From positions 1,995,571 to 2,059,570 of the forward strand of contig NW_006500178.1 of the NCBI RefSeq assembly GCF_000471905.2: a stretch of 64,000 bases of DNA, read 5' to 3'. This DNA is from Amborella trichopoda. Lineage: Eukaryota > Streptophyta > Magnoliopsida > Amborellales > Amborellaceae. The notes beneath the pieces were generated by a model that saw only the letters and a program-made list of their open reading frames with translations, ran no database searches and was not told the DNA's origin. The position numbers and the translations under genes are program-made. Positions 35,163 to 47,689 of the stretch are shown in pieces; position 1 is the first letter of the stretch, and the number at the start of each line of letters is the position of its first letter.

Positions 35163-35560
35163 ACAAAGTTTATATAAGGTGTCAACTTTTTACTTTATAA
35201 GTAAGGTACACCTAAAAAACCCAGTAGAGAGCGTTGTTCCAATGCTAGAAAACCCTCAAATCGATCATCTCAACCTCGAGATTTAAAGACACGAAAAAAA
35301 GCAAATTTCTAATCCTAAAAATAGGTCATCTTCTAACATATTATCTAAACTGTCCATATTAAAGATTTTCAAATGTTTATAGATCTACTTGATCGTCACT
35401 ATTTTTGAAACTTTAAAAATTTTATAATTAGGAGCAATAATAAATTTTCATATCATCGCAAAGCTTTAGTGGCATCGAAACTAGATTTTTGGCATAATTT
35501 TGAGATGCACCTTACTTCAATAGTATAAGATTGATACCTTATAAAAACCTCATCCATTTT
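35163..35560 (+). repeat. MITE family A copy
   Basis: Left end gtttatataaggtgtcaact, right end aagattgataccttataaaa, inverted. Core with ctcaaatcgatcatctcaac and ttatagatctacttgatcg. Confidence 0.65.
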
Positions 35561-35868
35561 CAAAATAATGCTTGATGCCAATGCCAAAGCGAACAAAAGT
35601 TTCTCTTTCCTTTTCTTTGTTTTGTAGCTTGATGGAGAAAAGGATTGAACCACAACAAGAGAGGTTGCGACAATTTATCAGTCATAATTCAGAGGTTTTC
35701 TAGGGTGGGGGTCCACACGCTCAGCTCTCAACCTCCAACCTCTTACCATAACACCTAGAAGGTAGGTGGCCGACATCTAGCCCAGTCGTTTACACAAAGG
35801 TTTGATAAAGGTTAAGTATTTGGTGATCCCCGTTTAAATTTTTCAAAAGGAAAACGTTAAAGAAAAAT

Positions 35869-36551
35869 NNNNNNNNNNNNNNNNNNNNNNNNNNNNNNNN
35901 NNNNNNNNNNNNNNNNNNNNNNNNNNNNNNNNNNNNNNNNNNNNNNNNNNNNNNNNNNNNNNNNNNNNNNNNNNNNNNNNNNNNNNNNNNNNNNNNNNNN
36001 NNNNNNNNNNNNNNNNNNNNNNNNNNNNNNNNNNNNNNNNNNNNNNNNNNNNNNNNNNNNNNNNNNNNNNNNNNNNNNNNNNNNNNNNNNNNNNNNNNNN
36101 NNNNNNNNNNNNNNNNNNNNNNNNNNNNNNNNNNNNNNNNNNNNNNNNNNNNNNNNNNNNNNNNNNNNNNNNNNNNNNNNNNNNNNNNNNNNNNNNNNNN
36201 NNNNNNNNNNNNNNNNNNNNNNNNNNNNNNNNNNNNNNNNNNNNNNNNNNNNNNNNNNNNNNNNNNNNNNNNNNNNNNNNNNNNNNNNNNNNNNNNNNNN
36301 NNNNNNNNNNNNNNNNNNNNNNNNNNNNNNNNNNNNNNNNNNNNNNNNNNNNNNNNNNNNNNNNNNNNNNNNNNNNNNNNNNNNNNNNNNNNNNNNNNNN
36401 NNNNNNNNNNNNNNNNNNNNNNNNNNNNNNNNNNNNNNNNNNNNNNNNNNNNNNNNNNNNNNNNNNNNNNNNNNNNNNNNNNNNNNNNNNNNNNNNNNNN
36501 NNNNNNNNNNNNNNNNNNNNNNNNNNNNNNNNNNNNNNNNNNNNNNNNNNN
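35869..36551. other. Assembly gap (683 N)
   Basis: Unsequenced bases. The right edge is an AT dinucleotide run, so the gap may hold a longer microsatellite or part of a repeat. Confidence 1.
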
Positions 36552-36564
36552 ATATATATATATA

Positions 36565-36815
36565 AAAGAGATTTTGACTCTAAAAAATAGTACATCTTAC
36601 AATACATTATATGGACCGTCCATTTTTAAGATTATCATATGTTTATGTATCTACTTGATTTGAACTATTTTTTTAGTCCAAAATTTTTATAATTAGAGAT
36701 GAAAATGGATTCTTAAGCTATTCTAAGAATTTTTTACACCAAAATTACATCTTATGATAAAAGTTGATTGTGCACATTGGATTGTTTAAAGTTGCAACCT
36801 TATGTAAACCACAAC
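36565..36815 (+). repeat. MITE family A copy, cut by the gap
   Basis: Starts inside the core (tagtacatcttacaatacat) and ends ttgtttaaagttgcaacctt. The left half is lost in the gap. Confidence 0.6.
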
Positions 36816-37054
36816 CCCACAAAAAAATGGTCTTAGAATAATAAAAGTGATCTTTCCGCACAATCTCTTTAGAACAAAATTTATAGGATATTTATTTAAA
36901 AATAGCTGGATCCGTAAAATTTGCACCATTTCAAGAGCATTAAATCCAATTTTAAAGGTAGACTTGGATATAGAAGGGTTTTACAGGTGTTTCGGGTCCC
37001 TAGTCTACTAAAAACGGGCGGGTTCATAAAAATTAGCTGTCGAAACTTTTTTTT

Positions 37055-37290
37055 TTAAGGAAAAATGTTCCATGAGTCAGTGGGTGGGGCAGGGTCAAAT
37101 CAAATATAGATGGTGCCAAATATATCGTAAAAAATAACACACTTTAAATTTTTTTTTTTTTTATTTTTTTAATTCATATCTATGATCTGCTTAGCTTGGA
37201 TGATGTATCTCTAAAATTTTGTGAGTTTAAAAGAGAGCCGCACGTGTACACATGAGTCGGCTGACTCGTAGAAACCCCGTCCTTTTCTAA
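37055..37290. repeat. MITE family C copy
   Basis: Right end gagtcggctgactcgtagaa, left end gttccatgagtcag. The internal palindrome is worn. Confidence 0.5.
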
Positions 37291-37544
37291 TTTGGTTTTA
37301 TTGTAGATTGTAAACCCCACACATTATACAATTGCAATCTTTCCAATAGAATACTTTTTAATACTTGAAAAAAGGGGTTATATACAAGGATATTTTTTAA
37401 GAGACTTTTTTTTGAAGTTTGAGCTTCATCAATGAAATAAATGCCACCACCCAATTTCACATCCAATTGTTAAGATTAATTATGACCACTTTATACCAAA
37501 AAAAAAACATTTAATGAAGTGATAAACCATGTCTTAACAAAGAA

Positions 37545-37790
37545 AAAAGTTTATATAAGGTTGCAACTTTAAAATGTAGAATTAAAGATGCACATCAAAA
37601 ATCTATCATAAAAGGTTATTTTGATATTGGAAACCCTCTAATTGACCATCTCAACATTGAGATGTATGAATATGAAAAGAAAAAAGATTTCGAGTACGAA
37701 ACATAATGTATCTTGTAACACATTATCTAAAGAGGTGCACCTTAATTGGATTGTTTAAGGTTGCAACCTTATGGAAACCACACCCCGTAA
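37545..37790 (+). repeat. MITE family A copy with internal deletion
   Basis: Left end gtttatataaggttgcaact and right end ttaaggttgcaaccttatgg are both well kept, but the core stops after cattatctaaagaggtgc, about 100 bp short of other copies. Confidence 0.7.
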
Positions 37791-37990
37791 CAAAATGGCA
37801 TATACATGGAAACTTGTTATTTGATTAAAAAGGGAAAAATTATCCCACGGTTTATACGAGTGTTGTATTGATTACTTTGGTTGAACATCCACCCCGTGGG
37901 TTAATTTATATGTAAGATAACCCTCTTTTTTTCCTTTCTTATTTTTTTTTTTAAAGAAAATAAAATAAAATAAGGAGAACTTATTTAAGA

Positions 37991-38496
37991 GGGCAAGCTT
38001 TCTATGCTTTCCCTACAACATAACACTTATATATACTTCCCCTTATCCAACCGTCCATTCTGAATGGAGGGCTAAGATTGCCCCAATCACAATGTCACGT
38101 CTCTATACTATTTTATTTTTAAATTTTTTTCTATAAACTATTTTGACACCAAATTTGGACACCCAATCATCTATTAAACTCGCACTAGCAAAAAAAATAA
38201 AAAAATATTTCCAATAAAAGAAATAACCAAAATACCCCTGAAGTTTCAAGGGGTATTTTGATCATTATATTTTATCGAAAAATTATTTTTAATATTTTTT
38301 ATAGGTGTGCCCCAATAAGAAGATGACACGTACCAAAGTTCATATTCGTACAATTTGTATAAAAAAAAACTAAAAATAAAATACTTTGAGACGATGGATC
38401 AAAGACCAAACAGTGAGTGGCTCTTTTGATCAAAATTGGACCGCTGGATGGTAAGGGAAGCATAGATCTTCTATGCTGTAGGGAAAGTATCTTTCC
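37991..38496 (+). mobile_element. MITE family B, complete copy
   Basis: Starts gggcaagctttctatgcttt, ends gggaaagtatctttcc. About 506 bp. It carries the same central inverted repeat (ccaaaatacccctgaa / ttcaaggggtattttg). Flanks tatttaaga and tatttaaag look like a worn 9-bp duplication, which would fit a Mutator-type origin. Confidence 0.75.
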
Positions 38497-38632
38497 ATAT
38501 TTAAAGACTAACATTTCTTATCTTGTATCTACCACATAAGTATGTAATGATGGATGTTGGATACGAGTACCCACCCCATACTTACACTAAACATTATATA
38601 CTGTCTTTTTAGACAAAAAAGAAAGAAATAAA

Positions 38633-38995
38633 AAAAAAGTTTGTATAAGGTTGCAACCTTAAAATGTAGAGATGTAACTCAAAAATACAATGAAAAATGT
38701 TGTTTTAATATTAAAAAACCTTCTAATTGATCATCTGGACATTGAGATGTATGAATATGAAAAAAGAAATAGAATTTGAGTCTCATAAATAGTATATCTT
38801 GCAACACATTATCTAGACCGTCAAGTTTCAAGATTTCCATATGTTTATAAATCTATTTGATTGTAACTATATTTTAATTTAAAATTTTATAATATGAAAA
38901 TAGATTTACAGATAATCTTAAGAATTGTTTAGACCAAAATTATATGTTATGATAAATTTTGGAGGTGCGCCTTAATTGGATTTTTTAGAAATAAT
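38633..38995 (+). repeat. MITE family A copy
   Basis: Left end gtttgtataaggttgcaacc. Core with ctaattgatcatctggacat and atagaccgtc-like text. Right end ggtgcgccttaattggattt. Confidence 0.7.
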
Positions 38996-39239
38996 GCTTG
39001 TTTTGGCTCCTGATTGGGGTCCTTAGTTAGGGCATACAGCAACCAATCTTATCAAATGGACGGTGCTGATAACCTATTGACTCAATGTTAACGTCTATTA
39101 ACCATTCAAGGTACAAAGTAGTCCGGAGTGAGTCACATGACCTTGTTCTATCAAGGGAGCATAATCCACTCTCCTTAGAAGTACACAATTTAGGTAAAAA
39201 AAATATTAAAAAGAAGAAGAAAGTGTGTCATGTATTGAC
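38996..39239. other. No gene seen
   Basis: Non-coding spacer. Confidence 0.35.
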
Positions 39240-39515
39240 TATTAGGGGATGCAATTTCTATATTTGCGTTCCCCAAAGTATCAAACATCTATCATAAAGA
39301 TGGATGTAAAGTGGTAGTCCCTCCAAAAAATAAAACCAAGGATCTAAATGTTTTTTCAAAATGTTATCATTTTTAGTTCTTTATTGTTTTTGTTTTTTTT
39401 GCATATTAATGATCTCTATATTAGAGATTATATATTTCTAAAAAATTAGGTCCAAAATTCATCTCAAAATGGACCATGTAGAGGGGATGCATTTTTACAT
39501 ATGAGTCGAAGCACT
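39240..39515. repeat. MITE family C copy
   Basis: Contains catctatcataaagatggat near the left, attatatatttctaaaaaat in the middle and ggggatgcatttttacatat at the right. Confidence 0.55.
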
Positions 39516-39524
39516 AAAAAGGCG

Positions 39525-39870
39525 TGTCAAAAAAAAAAAATTTAAGTAAAGCCTCACCTCAAAACTCACCAAAAATTGTAGTTTTGTCAACCGAAAACCT
39601 TCAAATCAATCATCTCAGCTTTGGTCATTATAGCTGTGAAAAAATTAGGATTTCACATCCTAAAAATAGTGTATACTACAATATATTATCTAAACCATTC
39701 ATTTTACCCCAAAAATAAGTATTTACGGATTTTCAAGATCTGTATCATTTTTTGAGTTTCAAATTTCACAATTACTATTGAAAACAATTTTAGGGCCATC
39801 AAGAAGATATCTATTGTGAGAGTCCTTTATAGATGAAGATTCAAAGTGAGACTTTACTCTATTTTTATGA
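39525..39870 (+). repeat. MITE family A copy (AAGTAAAGCCTCACC-type ends)
   Basis: Left end aagtaaagcctcacctcaaa, right end aaagtgagactttactct, inverted. The core is as in other family A members (caaatcaatcatctcagctt, acaatatattatctaaacc). Confidence 0.7.
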
Positions 39871-42055
39871 AGTCTAGGTCAATAGAAACTCCATCACAAA
39901 AAATAAAAAATAAAAACAATAAAAAAACCAAACCTAGAACCCTTTTCCAGTTGTCTGTGAACAAAAGGATCGTCAAGAAGGCAAAAACAATGGCCAAAAC
40001 AAAAATAATTGCCATGATTTTCAAAATCTCAAAAGCAACGTCCTTTTTATGAAAATAAAAAAGTAATATTTATTCAGAATTTGCCTTGTGATACTTTGAT
40101 TTTCCACTATTTATTGTTTTGATAAATGTTTAGAAACCGGTCTCGGATCATCCAATGGGGCAGCTGCTGGGTCAGGGTTGGACAAGCCAAGTTGGTGAGT
40201 TGATCCGCCTGAGTCAGGCAACTTATAAAATAAAAATAAAAAAGGAGATGAAAAAATGGTAAAATAATATAAAATAAAGTTGATAAAATGATTAATCAAA
40301 ACCTGGTTTCATCTAAATGAATCTATAAATCAAAATCAAATGAAATTTAAAAGCCAAAAAAACATATTTTGTGCAGGCAAAAAATCCAAAAAAGCAAATA
40401 GTCAATCTTGAATATCTTTTGTTTTGATTCGAAAATATTGTGCGGGATTTTGTAATCAGCATGATGGGAGCATGTTGCCACAAATTTGAACTGATTTGGT
40501 TAAAAATCAATGAGAAATCAAAGATTTTTCCTTTTAGGTCCAGAAATTTTATTTCCAAATCTCTTCCCACAAGGCTTTTGATACAACAAATCACAATAGC
40601 GCCAAAAAATTGAAACTAATTTTAAGTTCTATCCTGATATGAGAGAGAACTTCAAAGAAGTGGGGATCGATATTTTATGAATGAAATTTCATGAGACTGC
40701 CATAAAATCAATACCGTAAAAATCAAATTTTGATGTGCCTGCACTTGAATTGGACAAGTAATAGATCATACAAATCGATCAAAATGGAGGTTCAAACAGA
40801 TTTTGATCAAACATTTATCAAAAAAAGATCTAACATGGATGTAAAAAACATAAAAAATGACATTCCATGTGAAAAATAACTAAAGAAAGGGTACCGTGGC
40901 CAACGCACTCAAGTTCACAAGAGACCCCACCATGGTGCACTCGCGATCCCGAGTTGGCTCAGTGAGTTTAGAACTTTGGTTTTTATGATATTGTCCGAGT
41001 TTTCCCTTGTAAAAGCTTGTTTGGATCTGGCATAAAGTGGTTAAATCAACTGCCTAACGCTTAGTTTTTTTGGTTTGGCTTAGTAAACAAAATAAATGTT
41101 GGCAAGCTTACTTGTAGAAGTAAAGTCGCTATTTTCAACATTATTTATTTTATTAGGTGGTGTAGATTTTACAGGTATTTTAAAACGTTGTAAAAAAGTG
41201 ACATGTCTTTTAAGATAATGTCACATCTGGACCATTTAAATAAAATGAATGGTGTAAGTTGTTCAACTTCACTTCTACCAGTAAAGTTACAATCTTATAT
41301 AAATTTTTTGAATAATATTAATGGTCGCGATTTTCAAAATATCAATGTGACAACCATTATCTTGAAAAGCATTCTTGTAAAGAAAATAGAATATTGATTT
41401 TCAAAATTTTCCATGTGATTCTTTGATTTTTTATAAGTTATTATTTTTCCTAATTTTATCAAAATACTCCTAAAGATGAAGTATTTAAGATTTCATCCCA
41501 AATGTATTCAGTAAATTTAAAAACCCATTTTGAAATGCCATTTGATAGACTATTTTGAAATTAAAACAAAATATATCAGTGCGATGTTAAATAGCTCAAA
41601 TTTAGGTGTAATCTGAAATTTTTCCTTTATTATATTTTAAGGTACCTCATTTTTTCCTTCTACTAAGTAATTTTTTATGTTCTACACCCTCTAATAAGGT
41701 TAATATTGGTTGGGGTTTATAACTCCCCTTTGAGGATAAGCGCAATACATGTTTTTATTGTTTCCCTCCGTCCCTTAAACTTTAGAAACAAGTAACCAAT
41801 AATTTTACTATGGGTCGCTGCCATCATACAATGCGGCGAGTAGGAATGGATTTTAAGTTTGAGCGGTTAAGGTGGCAAGGTGCAACAACATGATGTCTAG
41901 AATTACACTTTGATGTCCGAAACTTTATTTTTTTATATAAACTCTTAGTTAACATTAAAAAAAAAAAATAATATCATATGGCGAGTGAAAATTTTTTAAT
42001 CTTGATTTGGAGCTCTTAGTCTTGTACTTGTAAGTTGTGGAATATGAAATGAAAA
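39871..42055. other. Intergenic stretch, no gene seen
   Basis: About 2.2 kb of AT-rich sequence. 40130-40215 and 40895-40980 carry short GC-rich text of the kind seen at the ends of hAT-like MITEs, without a matching partner end. No protein family recognised in any frame. Confidence 0.4.
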
Positions 42056-42059
42056 TTTA

Positions 42060-42475
42060 AAGGGTTCGATTTTCAAAGTGAAGCGCACCTTCAAATGGTG
42101 TCAAGAAATGTGGTTTCAATGCTGGAAACCTTTCTGATAGCCTTAAAATATATTTTTATCTTTCATTATAAAACTTAAAGCTTAAAAAATAGTGTAGCTC
42201 AAGCATATCTATGAAAACTTGAAAATCTTAAAAATAGATGGTTCAAAATGCCTTACAAGATGCACTATTTCCAAAATAAATTGATGGTTCAAAATGCGTT
42301 ACAAGATGCACTATTTCCAAAATTTGAAATCTATGTTTTTTTCATGTCAATGCATCTTGATGTTGAGATGATCAATTTGAGTATATTTGGGCATCAAGAC
42401 AACCTCTTCTAGTGAAAGTTTTGAGGTGGGCTCTAATTCGATTGTTTAGAGCCTCAGTTCTATATAAACCTTTTC
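42060..42475 (-). repeat. MITE family A copy (GCTCTAAACAATC-type ends)
   Basis: Reverse orientation: right end gattgtttagagcctcagtt. Core with caagatgcactatttcc and gagatgatcaatttgag. A stretch of about 52 bp (ggttcaaaatgc-ttacaag) is tandemly duplicated at 42235-42325. Confidence 0.7.
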
Positions 42476-42639
42476 CAAATTTAAATGGCCGCGGTTTGTA
42501 TAATGGTCCACCTTATATAGTAAAAGTAAAGTGCATCTTCAAACTCCACAGGAAGATACAAATTTTTGTACCACAAACCTTATGATTACCTGAAAATATA
42601 TTCCACCCCTAATAATGGAATTTAAAAATGCATAAATAC

Positions 42640-42790
42640 TTGCGCGGCTGATGCTCTTGCTCGATCTGCCCCTTACACCTCTTTAGGTTTCCCTTTCTCT
42701 CCCCTCTCTTCGCTTTCCTCCCCCTTTTCTCTTCCTTGTTAGGTTCTTTGTAACACATTGTAAGCTTGAGCCTCGGCTCCTATTAATGAA
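42640..42790 (+). mobile_element. 3' end of an L1-type LINE
   Basis: Reads ADALARSAPYTSLG, the usual end of the plant L1 RNase H domain. Pyrimidine-rich sequence and gttctttgtaacacattgta follow, wording typical of the 3' UTR. Severely 5'-truncated, without a clear poly(A). Confidence 0.6.
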
Positions 42791-43059
42791 TCCAAGTTTA
42801 CGATCAAAGAATCAAAAGACTTAGAAAATCTTTTTTTTTTTTTAACCTTTTTTTGTATTTATATATGTCGAGGTTGAGATGAGATGATCAATCAAAAACT
42901 TTTCCGTCATCTATACAACCTTTTGTTTGGTGTTTGAAGTACTCATAGCTTCTACATGGCATCGTTGACACCTTTTTCCAAATTAAAATAACTTTGTAGA
43001 TGTTGGAAATGGTGTAAAATATAAACTTTTTGCTGTGAAAACAACTAGTAATATATCAC
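42791..43059. other. No gene seen
   Basis: AT-rich spacer. Confidence 0.35.
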
Positions 43060-43275
43060 AAGACAATATTTGCCCTTTGAGAGAAAACGAGTTACCAAGT
43101 GTGTCACCATGCGCCCTCTCACACTTAGGCTTACATGATTTGTGTGTTCCGCAAATGCATTATCTCCCATTGAATGTTAGAACACAAGAGAAGATAATTC
43201 ACATATTTAAAACATGACTCTCCTTTTTCCGTTCTTCAATGTGAAATAAATGACCCATAACCTCTCTCTCTAAAT
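43060..43275. repeat. Relic related to the copia LTR
   Basis: Its last part (acatatttaaaacatgactc … gaaataaatgacccataacc) resembles the end of the LTR-like relic at 30180-30480. Weak similarity. Confidence 0.3.
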
Positions 43276-43499
43276 ATAAGCAAACAAATAATTTTCAAAT
43301 AAATACTTCTGTACAAAGGATATATTATTTAAATAAATATTTGTATTTTTCAATGCAAAATACAATAAAAGATCCCTTATCTCTTTTCTTTTTCAAGGAA
43401 CTCTGAAGTTTCAAATTGATATGTTTCAATATGCTTTTACCTTTTCCATTTGTCACAATATGGCTCGTCCCAAAATCACAACCCACCTTACCCACCCCA

Positions 43500-43560
43500 A
43501 AAGGGAAAGGTTTCTATACTTTCCCTATAGCATAGAAGATCTATGCTTCCCTTTGAAAGA
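43500..43560 (-). repeat. Terminal fragment of MITE family B
   Basis: gggaaaggtttctatacttt followed by gcatagaagatctatgcttc is the terminal segment of family B in reverse orientation. The rest is absent. Confidence 0.55.
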
Positions 43561-43699
43561 AGATCTATGTGATCTTTTATTGGAGAATAATTTATTTTTT
43601 CTTCATCTTATTGGAGAATAATTTTTTTTTTTCTTTATCTTTTTCTTTTGGCAAAAAATAACTTACATGTGGACTTTATTACAATAAGATAAACTTCAA

Positions 43700-45500
43700 A
43701 ATAAAATCAACATAACAATAAAACCAAGATTTTAACAACTTGATGCCATTGAAATAACTATGCACTATGCTTGAAAATAAAAGATAAGATTGCAAGAAAC
43801 AAAAAGAAAAGTACAAGAGATTACTTCAACCGAGTTTATTACACCTCACACCGAGTTACCACCATCCGATGGCACGTGATCAATGATCAACCTTCAATCT
43901 CAATGGAAAAGCAAGTTTAGGCCAAGCCACATCAATAAAACATGAACCCCTTTAATCCCTAAGTGAATTCTTTTAACAACCTAGTTTGAGAGAGATGGAT
44001 TATCGTTTTGCTAAACCCTAAAACCCCTAGCCATAAATCCATAGTTAAGATATAAGAGAGAGAAGAACTCCATAACCTAAACCATTAGGTTCTTTCATAA
44101 TGTGGGAGGGAGAGATCAAATATGAGAGAGTGGTGCGTGCTCCTTTTGGCTTTCATGAGAGAGATAAGTTTTTCTTAAGAGGGCGAGAGAAATTCTAAGT
44201 GGGGCATACCCCATTGTGGGATATGTGAGAGAAAGATGTGAATTAGGTATAAGAGATCAGGTGTTGAGATTTTTTAGTAGAGACAATCCCTTTTTATAAG
44301 TTTTGAATAAGATTAGGGTTTCTTACGGTTTTCTTTGGCTTGCCTCTTCTTGTGAGATTAAATATGAACCATTGATCTTAGGTGACTTGTGGGGTGAGAG
44401 ATTTGAACCATCTATTCCATAGATGAGCCATCAACATTATGGGCATGAATCATTATCCCCCTTTCCTAAACCATTTTCCTATCAATAGAAATTAAAAAAA
44501 TTAAATCTAATCAAAATATTGTCCATGCCATAAAATAGCACAAATCTACTCAATTTTTTACAAATTTTTTCAAAAATATATCAAATCAATATTTAGTCAA
44601 TATCTTGCAACCATATACCCATATGCCATATCACCAAAAATAGGAAAGATAATAAGGGTGGGGCGTGCCACCCAACCGAGGCACTCATGGGCCCCACCTT
44701 CTAGAAATACTGTGGGCCCATGTGCACAATGGGCCCCCATGATATTTTTATATATTGAAAATTAATTAAAGGATTTTATAATATTATTTGAATATTTAAA
44801 TCATTGTAAAATCAATATCTTTAATTTTATAAATCCAAAAATTATAAATAAAATATCCAAAGATTCATAAAAATTCAAATAATAATCTTAAAATAGTTTT
44901 CGTCATAAAACAAACATAATTAAATTAATTTGATGGAAAAAGGATCCATATGGTTTAATAATCAACAATCATGAGGCACTCCACCTTCAACTGTAGACTA
45001 CGTACCACACTTGTTTTATCAGACCGACCCAGTGTTTCCCATAACCCACAATCCAAGCAGAGGCTTATTAGTAGGTCACAAAAGTCCAGCCGATGAGCCA
45101 AGGGGTTGCAATCCCAATTTGTGGATTTCAGGTACTCCCCTAGAGATAAGTCAAGGTCACCTAGACCTGATACGACCACAGCTCCTATGGTGTATAGAGG
45201 TATCTCTCGCACATGCATACGCTTCACCCTAAAAGGTGGATTTTTGGCTTTTTCGAACGATCTATTGATATGCATGTCGTGTGATGACACATGGATGAGG
45301 CTTTGGCCCCCGTCTCTATAGGCCACCATCACACACAAGGGTCACACAGTCCCTCGGCTCACTCATGTGGGTATATTCTCCGACCTCATCAAGGACTAAC
45401 CATTATAACCTTTCTCAAATTTTTTTTTAATAGCCAGGTAACATGGGTTTTTCCCAATCGACTGGCCTAGATTGTCAAGCATAATCTGGTATCAGCAAAC
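43700..45500 (+). mobile_element. Possible LTR remnant of an unclassified retrotransposon
   Basis: At 45487 tggtatcag, the start of a primer-binding site for initiator tRNA-Met, follows a CA dinucleotide (gattgtcaagca) as at an LTR/PBS junction. Upstream lie AT-rich and GC-rich blocks with no gene. The left boundary, partner LTR and coding domains are not seen, so this is tentative. Confidence 0.3.
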
Positions 45501-45611
45501 ATCGTTTGTTTAGTATGGTCCACGAGGGACCCCACTTCCACTAAGTTCATGTTCCACTAGATCATTTCATTTTACAAGCACTCATAAGGCCTTTAAAAGC
45601 CACACAAACCC

Positions 45612-46087
45612 AACATATCATCCAGCTGTCCAATTTTGTTCAAGAGTGATCAAGAGAGCCACTCATTGTTTGATCTTAGATCCGACGTCTCAAAGTATTT
45701 TATTTTTAGTTTTTTATACAAATTTTATGAATATGAAATTTGGTACGGGTCATTTTCTCATTGGGTCGCACCTATAAAAATTATTAAAAATAATTTTTCT
45801 ATAAAATATAATGACCAAAATACCCCTTAAAGTTTTCAGGGATATTTTGATCATTTTATTTTATTAGAAATATTTATTTTATATTTTTTTGCTAGTGCGA
45901 GTTTAATAGAGGATTGGGTGTCAAAATTTGGTGTCAAAATAGTTTATAGAAAAACAATTAAAAATAAAATATTGTAGAGATGTGACATTGCGATTGGAGC
46001 AATCTTAGCCCTCCATTTAGAATAGACGGTTGGATAAGGGGAAGTAAATAAATTTTAGGTTGTAGGGAAAACATGCAAAGCTTACCC
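45612..46087 (-). mobile_element. MITE family B copy, reverse orientation
   Basis: Reads gtccaattttgttcaagagt … ggttgtagggaaaacatgc and ends aagcttaccc, the reverse complement of the family B start. The central inverted repeat (ccaaaataccccttaaag / gggatattttgatc) is present. The left terminal bases are missing. Confidence 0.7.
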
Positions 46088-46739
46088 ATTATAAAATGAA
46101 GGATTATTTGATTATATTGTTCAAGTTAATTGATGTACTAAAGTAAGGGACTTTTACATTCACTTTTCTAAAAGAGACTCCCCACAAAAGTTAAAGTAAA
46201 AATTAGTGAACAAAGTACAAGACTCAACTAGGTTTAAGACCCGACTCCGGGACCTAAGCCAGCTTGACAACAGCATTAGGTAGAAATAGTGGAGAGAGAC
46301 AGAGAGAGGATATTGGTCGAGGAGCATAGTTACATATTTAATAGCATATCCGTAGCCTCAAGGCTTGGATAGCCAATGCAAGAGCTCGGATTTGAGTATT
46401 GAAAGTGTCTGTTTTGTAAATAAAAAGCCAAAGATTAAAACTGGTTTCATCTCACTCCTCCAAAGACCCTGCATAGGCGGGACCAGCATTAAATTACGGC
46501 CCTTATATCCTTAGCCTAAAAGATAATGGGCACTCGAGACACGAGGGGAGGAGGTCATTGAAATTAGGGAAGCTTCAAGATTCTTGCTATAAGTGGGTAA
46601 TGGATACACAACAAGGTACCCATAGATCATTTTCTCTTGCTTTTTTCTATGCCCCGCTTTTGTTTTGGATTGGGCACGCATGTAGAATTTTATTCAATGA
46701 TGAGCAAGAGTTTAAGTGGAAAGCACATAAATTAAAGCC
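46088..46739. other. No gene seen
   Basis: Mixed sequence with a short frame at 46558-46788 that matches nothing I know. Confidence 0.35.
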
Positions 46740-47075
46740 TAGGTCTTATAGAAAACAAAGTAAAGCCTCACCTCGAATTCTCAGCTGAAGCACTTTGGGC
46801 ATCGTAAATCTCTATTGTGGCTCTAAAACCAATTTTCAATACCGACTAAAAAATTTGAAGTTCAAAAAAATGGTATAGATCTTGCGAATTCTGTGAACAC
46901 TTATTTCTACGGCAAAAATGGACAGTCTAGACAATATGTGCTATTTTCAAAGCTTAAAATCCTAATTTCATCAAGGCCGAGATAATCAATTTGAAGATTT
47001 TTCAATTCGAAAACTGCAATTTTCATTAAGTTTTATGGTGAATCTTTACTTATTTTGAAAGAAATGCAGTCCCCC
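46740..47075 (-). repeat. MITE family A copy (AAGTAAAGCCTCACC-type ends)
   Basis: Left end aagtaaagcctcacctcgaa; right side gtgaatctttactt, inverted. The core is read in reverse (acagtctagacaatatgtgc, gccgagataatcaatttgaa). Confidence 0.65.
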
Positions 47076-47689
47076 AAAACGTTTTCCTTTTCAAAATAGT
47101 ATTTTCAGTATCCATTTGTATTATTTTTTTTACTCTTTTCCCGGATATTTTTTCTTTTTCCCTGGATATGTCATGAATTAAAAAAACTTGCAGTTCTGAA
47201 GTCCCCGTAGATCTTTTTTTACTATACTAAAGTCCCATAATTTACTAAAAGAAATTAAACTATGTTGGAATTTGGTATCGTAGGAAATCAAGCATAATAT
47301 AACTTTTGCTTGGAAAACCATCCTTAACAATGAGTTATCATAATAGATGCGGTTTTAGTATGGCTGCAATCTATTGAGGCCACTGGGCCACAGGCCCCTG
47401 CATGACCCGATGCAGATGGATAGGCAGCAGGATGAAAGCACATCTTGGTGTCAGCACATTCCATTTGTGTAAAGCACATCCAGAAATAAAATCCAACACA
47501 ACTAGTTTTTTAAAAGGCCAAGGTAGAAATGTTGCCATTTCCTTTTTAAGGCAATCATGCAAGAAAATTTCAGAGAATGTACCAAGATAGGGAAGTGTAC
47601 ATTGCATATCTAATATATATGAAAGTGGTGACATTGTAAATTATATATTAGTTGTATTCTTTTATCATTATATCATCATAATATATACA
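47076..47689. other. No gene seen
   Basis: Non-coding. A small GC-richer part lies near 47370-47480. Confidence 0.35.

Noticed and set aside
35843-36607. Open frame of 254 codons
   Set aside because: It is only open because it crosses the N gap.
44955-45338. 127-codon minus-strand frame as a gene
   Set aside because: No domain and no intron or UTR signals. It neighbours a primer-binding-site-like motif, so an LTR leader is more likely.
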